Position numbers and translations under genes: made by a program
Part shown: positions 17,499 to 24,215 of the stretch, piece after piece
How the letters are laid out: the number at the start of each line of letters is the position of its first letter
How positions within the stretch are numbered: position 1 is the stretch's first letter
NCBI GenBank assembly: GCA_905479985.1
Contig: CAJQOM010000003.1
Coordinates: 21,170-85,169 of the forward strand
Direction: 5' to 3'
DNA from: an uncultured Gammaproteobacteria bacterium
GTDB lineage: Bacteria; Pseudomonadota; Gammaproteobacteria; Nitrosococcales; Methylophagaceae
DNA: 64,000 bases
Notes under the pieces: model-generated
The model's input: only the letters and a program-made list of their open reading frames with translations
Databases searched by the model: none
Told to the model about the DNA's origin: nothing

Positions 17499-18966
17499 TC
17501 AGCAGTCACTTTATGTGACGTTAGGGATCATCATTGTGGTGGTGGTGACGTTGATTATTTCAATACAATCAGCTTATAGCTATATTGTGACCAAGGATAA
17601 GATGATTCGTGAAATTGAAGTACGTTCAATGACAACGATGTTGTCATTGGAAAAAAATATTGCGAACTTGATGTCTGCTTATGCTGTACAAGAATACGAT
17701 GAGTTAGTGTTGAATACGATGGTGCATAGTGATGATTTTGCCATTGTTATTGAAGATTTTAATATGGGAAAAATTGTTGGTAAACCAGCCTATATAAGTG
17801 GAAAAATACGGGATCGCGATAAGCATGTCATTGATTATGATCCTTTAAATAAAGTCCAAAAAGAACAACTAGAAGCATGCTATTTCTCTACTCAATATGA
17901 TGTGACGACGGCCGGTGATGAAAACCTTGGTCGGATTAGCATTTATATCTCTAATGATGCAATGAATAGTGAATTAAACGCTATCATTCAGAATACTTTG
18001 GTTAATACCGCAGCTATCGCTTTACTACTTGTTTTAACGTTATTCACGACGATTCGACGTTTTATTTTGAAGCCCATTTCGCGGATGATCTCAGCTATTG
18101 ATAACCGTGATGATGATGGTATTCCAAAAGATTTAGTCCCCGAAGTCGGCGCGACGGAAATTATCTCATTATCAGCGACGATTAATAAAATGATTACCTC
18201 TACCCGGGCGTCTCGTATAGAACTAGAGACGCATCACGAGGCTTTAAGTCAGCAAAAAATAGCATTAGATTATCAGGCGCATCATGATGCTTTAACGGGA
18301 TTGGCAAACCGTGTGTTATTTAGTGATCGGTTAGAGCAAAGTATTGCTAAATGTGCTCGAAATAACGACAAGATGGCTTTGTTGTTTATCGATCTGGACA
18401 ATTTTAAAGAAATTAATGATTCCTTTGGCCATAAGATGGGCGATGAGGTTTTAAAAATTGTTTCACAGCGTCTAAATGATGTGTTGCGTGGCCAAGATGC
18501 TTTGTCTCGTCTTGGTGGTGATGAATTTACGGTGATAGCCGAAGGTTTGAAAGACGGCGAAGATGCGTCGATTTTAGCAGTCAAGATTTTGGCTGCACTG
18601 GCTAAAGAAATCAGTTATGAGGGCAAAAGCTTTTATGTGTCGAGTAGCATAGGCATTAGCTTGTACCCTGATGATGGCAACGTGGGCGATGATTTACTTA
18701 AATATGCTGATGCCGCGATGTATCGTGCCAAGGATCAAGGCAGAAATAATTTTCAATATTACAGTGCTGATATGACGGAACAGGCTGTTGAACGTGTCGA
18801 GATGGAAGCAAACTTGCGGGAAGGCCTTGAAAAAACCAGGAGTTTGTCGTTTATTATCAGGCTCAAGTCGATGCAAGGAATGAAACGATTGTGGGAATGG
18901 AGGCCTTGGTGCGTTGGCAAAATCCGTCACTGGGGCTTGTTTCACCGGCCAAATTTATTCCTTTAG
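17482..18966 (+). CDS. Membrane diguanylate cyclase part of a frameshifted GGDEF-EAL protein
   Basis: N-terminal part of a bifunctional cyclic-di-GMP enzyme. Residues 11-31 and about 173-195 are membrane helices flanking a periplasmic sensor of about 140 residues. A HAMP-like linker follows, then a GGDEF domain with an intact active site (GGDEF at 345-349) and an inhibitory I-site (R336-G-Q-D339). After Lys451 the frame departs from family sequence and ends at 18966. Restoring one A in the A6 run at 18830-18835 gives EKNQEFVVYYQAQVDARNET and reads on into the EAL domain. The TTG start at 17482 overlaps the binding-protein stop; no other start precedes the first membrane helix. The last about 43 residues are out of frame. 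Confidence 0.85.
   Translation: MNRQTNQQSLYVTLGIIIVVVVTLIISIQSAYSYIVTKDKMIREIEVRSMTTMLSLEKNIANLMSAYAVQEYDELVLNTMVHSDDFAIVIEDFNMGKIVGKPAYISGKIRDRDKHVIDYDPLNKVQKEQLEACYFSTQYDVTTAGDENLGRISIYISNDAMNSELNAIIQNTLVNTAAIALLLVLTLFTTIRRFILKPISRMISAIDNRDDDGIPKDLVPEVGATEIISLSATINKMITSTRASRIELETHHEALSQQKIALDYQAHHDALTGLANRVLFSDRLEQSIAKCARNNDKMALLFIDLDNFKEINDSFGHKMGDEVLKIVSQRLNDVLRGQDALSRLGGDEFTVIAEGLKDGEDASILAVKILAALAKEISYEGKSFYVSSSIGISLYPDDGNVGDDLLKYADAAMYRAKDQGRNNFQYYSADMTEQAVERVEMEANLREGLEKTRSLSFIIRLKSMQGMKRLWEWRPWCVGKIRHWGLFHRPNLFL
18830..18835 (+). other. Poly-A frameshift site in the GGDEF-EAL gene
   Basis: Six A residues in CTTG-AAAAAA-CCAGG. Seven would keep the cyclase and EAL frames joined (L-E-K-N-Q-E-F). 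The change could be a real mutation, phase variation, a slippery site for transcriptional or ribosomal frameshifting, or a sequencing error. The sequence alone cannot distinguish these. Confidence 0.85.
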
Positions 18967-19592
18967 CTGAGTCGATAGGTTTAATTGTAGATTTGGACCG
19001 CTTTGTTATGCGTACAGCAATGACTCAGTTAGCAAAATGGTATCAGTCTGGACTAAACCCCGGTGTGTTGGCGATGAACTTGGCAGTAAAACAATTACAA
19101 CGTGATGACTTTATATCTATGCTTGAAGATTTGATGACGAGCACCGGTTGTCGCGCTGACTGGATTGAGTTGGAGGTAACTGAAGGCCAAATCATGGCTA
19201 ACCCTGAGCAGGCGATTAAGACCCTGAACTTACTCAGTGATATTGGCATCGAAATAGCCGTTGATGATTTTGGAACAGGCTATTCTTCTTTATCGTACCT
19301 TAAAAAATTACCGATTAATAAATTGAAAATAGATCAGTCGTTTGTCAGAAATTTGCCCAATGATGATGAGGATGTCGCGATTACGAAAGCGGTTATTGCT
19401 TTGGCGAGAAGTTTGAATCATGGTCTTATTGCTGAAGGTGTCGAAACTAAAGCACAAAAAGACTTCTTATTGGAAAATGGTTGCGACCATATTCAGGGTT
19501 ATTATTATGCCAAGCCTATACCTGCTGAAGAGATGATGTTATTGCTAGAACAAGGCGTAAAAAAATCTGAAAGACCATTAGTGGCCATTTAA
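18891..19592 (+). CDS. EAL phosphodiesterase part of the frameshifted GGDEF-EAL protein
   Basis: C-terminal EAL domain (about 230 residues from the GTG at 18891; the frame is open from about 18838) that hydrolyses cyclic-di-GMP when active. Catalytic positions look complete: EALVRWQNP, IELEVTEGQIM, VDDFGTGYSSL, KLKIDQSFVRNL and IAEGVET, ending in DHIQGYYYAKP. It lies in the +1 frame relative to the upstream GGDEF domain and was evidently one protein with it. It has no convincing ribosome-binding site of its own, so unless frameshifting occurs it may not be made. All active-site residues remain, so the lesion is recent or is bypassed. Confidence 0.85.
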   Translation: MGMEALVRWQNPSLGLVSPAKFIPLAESIGLIVDLDRFVMRTAMTQLAKWYQSGLNPGVLAMNLAVKQLQRDDFISMLEDLMTSTGCRADWIELEVTEGQIMANPEQAIKTLNLLSDIGIEIAVDDFGTGYSSLSYLKKLPINKLKIDQSFVRNLPNDDEDVAITKAVIALARSLNHGLIAEGVETKAQKDFLLENGCDHIQGYYYAKPIPAEEMMLLLEQGVKKSERPLVAI

Positions 19593-19690
19593 GCTTTTTG
19601 TCTCGATACTCCAGCTAACTACGAAGTATGAGGGCTAAACCTATTTAATGGTGGGGTTTTGTATTGAAGATCTTGAATAATTTAAACAAA

Positions 19691-19722
19691 AAAGCCCATC
19701 ATTAAATATAATGATGGGCTTT
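19691..19722 (-). terminator. Rho-independent terminator, probably the ancestral tRNA-Ser terminator
   Basis: A perfect 14-bp inverted repeat (AAAGCCCATCATTA, 4-base loop). On the minus strand the stem is followed by TTTTTTG-type U-rich sequence; on the plus strand it is followed by ATG, with no T run. It therefore terminates minus-strand transcription. The only minus-strand gene that would have ended here is tRNA-Ser before the island inserted 50 bp away. It may also block plus-strand readthrough from the EAL gene. Confidence 0.75.
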
Positions 19723-19771
19723 ATGTTGGATTTATAAAGAATGACTGAGCAAGTCATGTTTTAAACCATAT

Positions 19772-19789
19772 ATGGCGGAGAGTCAGGGA
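19772..19789. repeat. Left attachment-site repeat of the island
   Basis: 18-bp sequence ATGGCGGAGAGTCAGGGA, identical to 26809-26826. It is the last part of tRNA-Ser (acceptor and T-arm 3' strand) plus CCA read on the plus strand. The bases on both sides differ from the right copy, so 18 bp is the full identity block. Confidence 0.88.
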
Positions 19790-19837
19790 AGCTAAGTCAG
19801 TAAGGCTCTAAAGCCTTTGTTTTACTGTATACGGTTG

Positions 19838-19861
19838 TTTACAAGTAGTTTTCACTTACAA
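19838..19861. repeat. Candidate integrase arm sites, left end
   Basis: GTTTACAA (19838-19845) and ACTTACAA (19854-19861) lie 50-90 bp inside the left repeat. Two copies of ACTTACAA occur at the right end (26738-26757). Short direct repeats placed this way are typical arm-binding sites of tyrosine integrases. This is inference. Confidence 0.4.
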
Positions 19862-20416
19862 AGATACTTGCATTATCTTCTTTATTCTAGACACTGTTGA
19901 GGGTGCTACATTGTATTGTGTTGCAGTCTTGCGCACCGATAATCCACCAACTAGTGCGAGTTTGATACCTTCTACGTCTACAGCTTTAGACTGTTTACGC
20001 TTGCTGTAAGTACCTTTAGCTTTGGCGATTGCAATACCTTCTGCTTGTCTCTCATGGATCATCTCACGCTCGAAGGTTGCTACTGCACCCATGATAGAAA
20101 GCATGAGCTTCTGGTTCTTGTCATTACTGTCATAAGTAATTCCATCCTTAACGAACTTTAGCTTTACTCCAGCCCCATTAATAGTCTCTATTAGCTGTAG
20201 AAGGTCTGTCAGGTTGCGTGCTAGCCTTGAGATTTCATGCACCAGTATCGTATCACCTGATCTCATTTCAGATACCATCTGCTTTAACTGTGGTCGCTCT
20301 GTATCCTTACCTGAACAGTGATCGACAAATTCCTTATCAAAGCTCAGTCCATCTAGCTGCCTTGCAGTATTCTGGTCAACTGAACTAACGCGCTTGTATG
20401 CTAATGTATATGACAT
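19856..20416 (-). CDS. Serine recombinase (resolvase/invertase family)
   Basis: Small serine recombinase, 186 residues, of the resolvase/DNA-invertase class. The catalytic domain starts YKRVSSVDQNTARQ with nucleophile Ser11. It contains LVHEISRLARNLTDLL (conserved SRLxR arginines) and SIMGAVATFEREMIHERQ. The C-terminal about 40 residues are a helix-turn-helix (GLSVRKTATQYNVAPSTVSRI). Length and layout are normal, so it is probably active. It lies at the left end of the tRNA-Ser island, and its upstream region holds an inverted repeat (20519-20552) that could be its site. It may resolve multimers of an excised, replicating form or invert DNA; the tyrosine integrase at the other end is the likely integration enzyme. 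Confidence 0.92.
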   Translation of the reverse strand: MSYTLAYKRVSSVDQNTARQLDGLSFDKEFVDHCSGKDTERPQLKQMVSEMRSGDTILVHEISRLARNLTDLLQLIETINGAGVKLKFVKDGITYDSNDKNQKLMLSIMGAVATFEREMIHERQAEGIAIAKAKGTYSKRKQSKAVDVEGIKLALVGGLSVRKTATQYNVAPSTVSRIKKIMQVSL

Positions 20417-20518
20417 TGCTATAACTCCCTTAGTGTATTCACATGTCTAGAGTTTAATAGCTTACGCCAGCTGATCACGTATTACAAGGGCTTTGCTGTA
20501 TTCATTTGTTAAATATTA

Positions 20519-20552
20519 AGGTGTATTGGCATGTATACTCGCGGATACACCT
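20519..20552. promoter_or_regulatory. Inverted repeat between the serine recombinase and the divergent exported-protein gene
   Basis: AGGTGTAT and ATACACCT are perfect inverted 8-bp arms separated by 18 bp containing GTATACTCGCGG. The repeat lies about 100 bp upstream of the recombinase and 65 bp upstream of the divergent gene. The arm length and spacing suit one dimer-binding subsite of a serine recombinase or an operator. Confidence 0.4.
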
Positions 20553-20616
20553 GGTTTACAGCATACTAAAGTACTGCTAGTCTTACCGCTGGTGAAAACA
20601 AAACAAGGAGTAGTTT

Positions 20617-20943
20617 ATGAAGAGGTCAGTATTGATTGTTGGTGTAGCGCTAATGGGTTTGGCCTCTTCGCAGTCATATAGCTACGAGAATATGGGTTAC
20701 GGTGCAGGCTCATCTTGTGGGTCGTGGACTAAAGATATAGCAGGAGACAGCGTTCTGCATTATCAGGCTCAGTCGTGGGTGCTTGGTTTTGTGTCTGGGG
20801 CTGGGTTTTCTGGTGCGGAGCTTTCTGCTACTGCTGATAACGAAGCCTTAATTGCGTTTGTCACTCAGTATTGTCAGCGTAACCCGTTAAATAGTGTAGC
20901 AAGAGCAGCTGGAAGGCTTGTGTTAGAGCTTAAGAAGGAATAG
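20617..20943 (+). CDS. Small exported protein on the island
   Basis: 108-residue protein with signal peptide MKRSVLIVGVALMGLASSQ through SYS and a strong AAGGAG ribosome-binding site. The mature part has two Cys in a pattern SSCGSWT, then WVLGFVSGAGFSG, then DNEALIAFVTQYCQRNPLN and an Ala/Leu-rich C-terminal helix. The layout (C-x-x-W, W-x-x-GF-x-x-G, D, YC-x-x-NP, A-x-x-L) is reminiscent of small periplasmic Rap1a/Tai-type immunity proteins, but I cannot assign it to that family with certainty. It is transcribed divergently from the serine recombinase. A cargo role in envelope defence or immunity is speculative. Confidence 0.7.
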   Translation: MKRSVLIVGVALMGLASSQSYSYENMGYGAGSSCGSWTKDIAGDSVLHYQAQSWVLGFVSGAGFSGAELSATADNEALIAFVTQYCQRNPLNSVARAAGRLVLELKKE

Positions 20944-21258
20944 AAGTCGACAGGGGGGGGTAGGGTTAAAATCTACCAGTAATATAAGTATTACCTGCTC
21001 ATAAACCCGAAGGTAGGATTCTGGTTTTTAGAAGAAAACTAACCCAGCTTCAATATATTCACATGCTTTGACTGGACGGAAATGCCCCTCTAAGGTATAA
21101 CCCCACCCTTAGTCTTTCCCAAGAAACTTATAATTCCCATAGTGCTTTACATTTGGCATTGAGTTTGTACGCTCGTGGGCTTGACTAATATTGTGTTACA
21201 AAAACCACATGCCCAAAGCACATGCTGGCATGGACGAAATAAACTACAGGAGTTTAAG
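20944..21258. other. Gene-free interval with a G8 run
   Basis: About 315 bp without a gene. It starts with a run of eight G (20953-20960) just after the stop of the exported-protein gene. The interval also holds purine- and CCC-rich segments that could fold, but no clear terminator with a T run was seen. Confidence 0.5.
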
Positions 21259-21636
21259 ATGAAAAAATTTATAGTCCCTCTGATTGCATTAGGAATTACT
21301 GGGTGCGCTACGATTGTTAATGACTCAAACATTCCAGTCACTGCAACTTTCTCAGATGGAAGTAATGGCGAGTGTCAATTCCAAAACAAGAGAGGAATAT
21401 GGACTGCGGATGTACCAGGAATGGTTATGATTAGGCGCTCAGATGATTCTTTGATTTTTCGCTGTGAAACAGAAGATGGCAGAAATGCTGTAGGATCAAT
21501 CACAAGCGAAATTGAAGGCGCTAAGCTTGGTGCAAGCGTATTATTCTTTGATTTAGGCATTACCGATTCTATCACCGATAAACATAGAACTTACCAAGGC
21601 AATATAGTAATCCCTGTTAGAAAGACTGCTAGTTAA
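21259..21636 (+). CDS. Small lipoprotein on the island
   Basis: 125-residue lipoprotein. The ATG at 21259 (after CAGGAG) gives MKKFIVPLIALGITGCATIV, with the lipobox GITGC and lipidated Cys at about residue 17. The open frame extends 28 codons upstream, but that extension is not signal-like. The mature part is beta-rich with ECQFQNKRGIWTADVPGMVM, a Cys near FRCETEDG and a Gly/Ala-rich hydrophobic stretch (SEIEGAKLGASVLFFDLGI) near the C-terminus. GCATIV-starting lipoproteins of this shape are widespread in proteobacteria without known function. Asp at +2 is absent, so Lol sorting to the outer membrane is expected. Confidence 0.72.
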   Translation: MKKFIVPLIALGITGCATIVNDSNIPVTATFSDGSNGECQFQNKRGIWTADVPGMVMIRRSDDSLIFRCETEDGRNAVGSITSEIEGAKLGASVLFFDLGITDSITDKHRTYQGNIVIPVRKTAS

Positions 21637-22099
21637 ATTGTCACGCCGACATTAGATGTACTAGAGTTAATTGAACAGGATTCATACTTATTAAATGCTT
21701 AACAAGACAATCTCTAATACCTCTAATGCCGGCTATTTAAAGCCTATATGTACTGACAATATAAGCTCTGCATATAGAAGAAGAATAAGGTTTGCTTTTC
21801 TACGATTCACTCCCCATTCACAACTGTCCTACCCACCAATTTAAGCTGCCTCAGAAGCCCTCAGAGCCATTCTAAGCGGCTTTTATCTTGAGCTGATCCA
21901 ATGGTAAGTAAAAAGGGATTAAAGACCCGTATGGATCACACAGGATCTCTGATGCGGCCTTGATGCCACAGGGGTAGAAGTATTGTCTATAAACTGTAGT
22001 GGATCAGACTTAACCTGACACGTTTGAAAGTAAGTTCCGATGTGGTCTGACAGTCTGCTTTGTGCTTGGCCTTGGTATACATGACGCCCAATTTTCATC
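21637..22099. other. Gene-free interval inside the island
   Basis: About 460 bp with no gene signature. It is the convergent space between the lipoprotein gene and the minus-strand exported-protein pair. A CTCAGAAGCCCTCAGAG direct-repeat-like segment (about 21850) and TCTGATGCGG (about 21949; CTGATGCGG recurs at about 24060) are visible. No clear terminator was identified. Confidence 0.5.
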
Positions 22100-22414
22100 C
22101 TATTTTTGATATTTGGACATATCTATTCCAGCAGCAGTACAGGATTCTATTGTTTTTATCTCGTTTTTTTCTGTTGCTGAATGTGAATATTGATCAAGCC
22201 AAAACTTACAGATTTGCAGCTTTTCATTTTGCTGCTCTTTCTCTGTTCTAGGTATGTGCGGCCCTAGATTTTTGTCATCCTTTAATGCTTCGTAGATTTG
22301 AGATTTAAAAGCATTGATTGGAAGTTTCAGAGCATCTTCTAGTGTTTCGGCATAGCTAGAGCTGCTCATTAACAGCATTGTTACTATTGTAATCACCAAC
22401 GACTGGATTTTCAT
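22100..22414 (-). CDS. Small exported protein on the island
   Basis: 104 residues from the ATG at 22414 (AAGGA upstream). Signal peptide MKIQSLVITIVTMLLMSSSS through YA is followed by a charged helical domain with a Cys pair (LQICKFWLDQY and IESCTAAGIDMSKYQ). The GTG at 22441 would add nine residues and overlap the preceding gene, but the ATG fits the signal peptide better. The pattern of a Cys, a helix with FWLDQY, then CxAAG, suggests one disulfide. Not recognised as a named family. It follows the next gene upstream by 19 bp, so both are probably co-transcribed. Confidence 0.65.
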   Translation of the reverse strand: MKIQSLVITIVTMLLMSSSSYAETLEDALKLPINAFKSQIYEALKDDKNLGPHIPRTEKEQQNEKLQICKFWLDQYSHSATEKNEIKTIESCTAAGIDMSKYQK

Positions 22415-22433
22415 ACCAATGTGTATTCCTTGT

Positions 22434-22967
22434 TTATTCACTTTGCACCAAGTGTGGTGCTAATTCTCGCCAAGCATCTACATACATTTGTTGCCCTTCA
22501 GCATTTTCATTACAAATATCTAGTGTTTTAGCGAGCTTACCGAGCCAGTCATCTTGTCCTTTTTTATCCTCAGCCTGCTCTAGTAGGGCTAAAATTGCTG
22601 TTTCTTGGATATCTGGAAGAGATTCTACTTGGAGTTGCCCATATTCCCACAGAGACGTAAGTTCTTTTGATGATATTTCATGGTGTGATTTTAACGCTAT
22701 GGCCATCAATATTGAAAGTTTAGAACCGTTGGCATGCTGATGTAACTGCTTTGAAGTAGCGGGCTTATCTTTTGCGTACATTTGACTGGTAATCTCATAG
22801 GTTGCAGCACAGGTAGCCCAAGCTTCGGCTTCCCTCTTGACATCCTTAATTAGATTGAAGGGGCTTGATCCTTTAATAAAGGAGTCTTGATTATCTGCTT
22901 TTGTTGCTGGAGACAACAAGGTAAAAGAAATTGTGAAAAATATAATGCATAATTTTAGAGTCTTCAT
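22434..22967 (-). CDS. Exported alpha-helical protein on the island
   Basis: 177-residue protein with signal peptide MKTLKLCIIFFTISFTLLS through KA. The mature part is all-helical with two Cys: WATCAATYEITSQMYA and LDICNENAEGQQMYVDAWREL. The WATCAA-YE opening and C-terminal CNE-W-x-x-L are seen in small unassigned proteobacterial periplasmic proteins. No catalytic motif is recognised. It is the first gene of a two-gene minus-strand unit with the 104-residue exported protein. Its presence between recombination and replication genes makes it cargo. Confidence 0.68.
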   Translation of the reverse strand: MKTLKLCIIFFTISFTLLSPATKADNQDSFIKGSSPFNLIKDVKREAEAWATCAATYEITSQMYAKDKPATSKQLHQHANGSKLSILMAIALKSHHEISSKELTSLWEYGQLQVESLPDIQETAILALLEQAEDKKGQDDWLGKLAKTLDICNENAEGQQMYVDAWRELAPHLVQSE

Positions 22968-23110
22968 TACCTTCCTTTGTAATTACTAGTTTTCTTAAGA
23001 AGAATACCCATTGTAGCTATCCATTAAATTATTATCAGAGTTTGAAAATATTGAGTTATTTTCCAATTTTTTGAATGTGTGGGGGCATGTTGAGGCTATT
23101 GTTTAGTAAT

Positions 23111-23713
23111 CTAGTAAGTAGTGCAATTCACTGTATTACCGTGACCAGTGCAACTTGTCTGGGTAGGCATATTTGCTCTCTGAGCTGCTCGTTTTTCTTG
23201 CATGCCCTTTGCAAATGCAGCCCAGCCCTCATCAGCCTTTTGTTGTTCGACTTGAGCTATAGCGTTCATTTGATCCGACCACCCATTTCTTAAAGTATGA
23301 AAGGCCTGAGAGGCTTCTTGGATGGTTATGTTATCCATTAGAACCGAAGCTCTGACGTCATTAACAGTGTTCCAATATTTAAGTGTTATACCTGCTCTAA
23401 CGTGCTTACCGATCTTTGTGAATCCATTTACAATTGCATCTTTGCAAACCTCTTGCTCAGTCCAGTAGGCTGTGAAAATCTTCTTTTCTTCTTCTGTTAG
23501 CTTGCTATTACTGGGCTCAAGTCTTTCTGCAAGCGTTGGGTGCGTGGGGCCAAAGTGATACTTGGCTTCATATTCACCAACAGGCGCATGTAAATTCCTG
23601 ACATTGTCGATACAGGTTAAGGTGTCTTGGTGAACTTTTGTTACTTGGGCTGCACTACAGCCCGCTAATAAAGCCACGCCAATAGCAAGAGTAGTTAACT
23701 TTGAAATTGTCAT
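23111..23713 (-). CDS. Island lipoprotein with C-terminal GNTVNCTTY motif
   Basis: 200-residue lipoprotein: MTISKLTTLAIGVALLAGC has lipobox LLAGC with the lipidated Cys at residue 19. A largely helical, charged body includes a repeated-looking QVEQQKADEGWAAFAKGMQE helix. A short disulfide tail TSCTGHGNTVNCTTY ends the protein. Tails of the form C-T-x-x-G-N-T-V-x-C-T are a recurrent ending of small envelope proteins of unknown role. It stands alone on the minus strand with over 100 bp of space on each side. No function is proposed. Confidence 0.7.
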   Translation of the reverse strand: MTISKLTTLAIGVALLAGCSAAQVTKVHQDTLTCIDNVRNLHAPVGEYEAKYHFGPTHPTLAERLEPSNSKLTEEEKKIFTAYWTEQEVCKDAIVNGFTKIGKHVRAGITLKYWNTVNDVRASVLMDNITIQEASQAFHTLRNGWSDQMNAIAQVEQQKADEGWAAFAKGMQEKRAAQRANMPTQTSCTGHGNTVNCTTY

Positions 23714-24215
23714 ATTTAATTTCTTCCCTGAATTTATATGCCTATTATTGTGTATAGAATCCTATCCTCAATTTAATAGTTTAGCAACAATAACCATACT
23801 AAATGTAAGTCTATATGGTCACCGACCTGCTCTTTTTCTCTTGAAGATTGGGATTGCTGCAACGGGACTAAGTGTAAGGGTATCTCGCCTAAGCCATAAG
23901 TCTTTGCTAGGGATTGCGTGTATGACAGTTAATAACTGTGGGCTTGTCGATTAAGGGCTATGGAGGCGATTTAAAGCCGTTAATATATTTATAATGTAGG
24001 GTAGGCAGGGTTAAGTGCTTAAACGCTATTATACGAGCTCTCAGAAGCTATCATGCTATCTGATGCGGTAGGGTGACGGTATGAAATAAAGTCTAACAGA
24101 TAATGATAACATAAGAAGATAAATATGGAAACCCCCGCTATTGGGGAAGCCCACAAGTAATACTATATATTATTATAATACTTATATATATTAATAATTA
24201 TATATACCACTATAA
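23714..24215. other. Gene-free interval with an extremely AT-rich block; candidate replication origin
   Basis: About 500 bp without a gene. At about 24151-24210 the sequence is almost pure A/T with repeated TATATA/TTATAA units, immediately downstream of the polymerase-like gene. CCCC-GCTATT-GGGG at 24131-24145 could form a hairpin beside it. An AT-rich block next to a replication-type gene is a plausible origin or unwinding element, but no iterons or DnaA boxes were recognised. Confidence 0.35.

Noticed and set aside
22060..22251. 63-residue hydrophobic plus-strand frame in the island
   Set aside because: It overlaps the exported-protein gene on the minus strand, which has a better start and signal peptide.
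23075..23293. 72-residue Cys-rich plus-strand frame in the island
   Set aside because: Mostly antisense to the lipoprotein with a lipobox and Cys tail; no start signal.
19838..24215. Possible CRISPR array or dispersed repeats in the island
   Set aside because: The only repeats seen are short (10-18 bp) and not regularly spaced; no CRISPR-like repeat-spacer pattern or cas gene occurs in the window.
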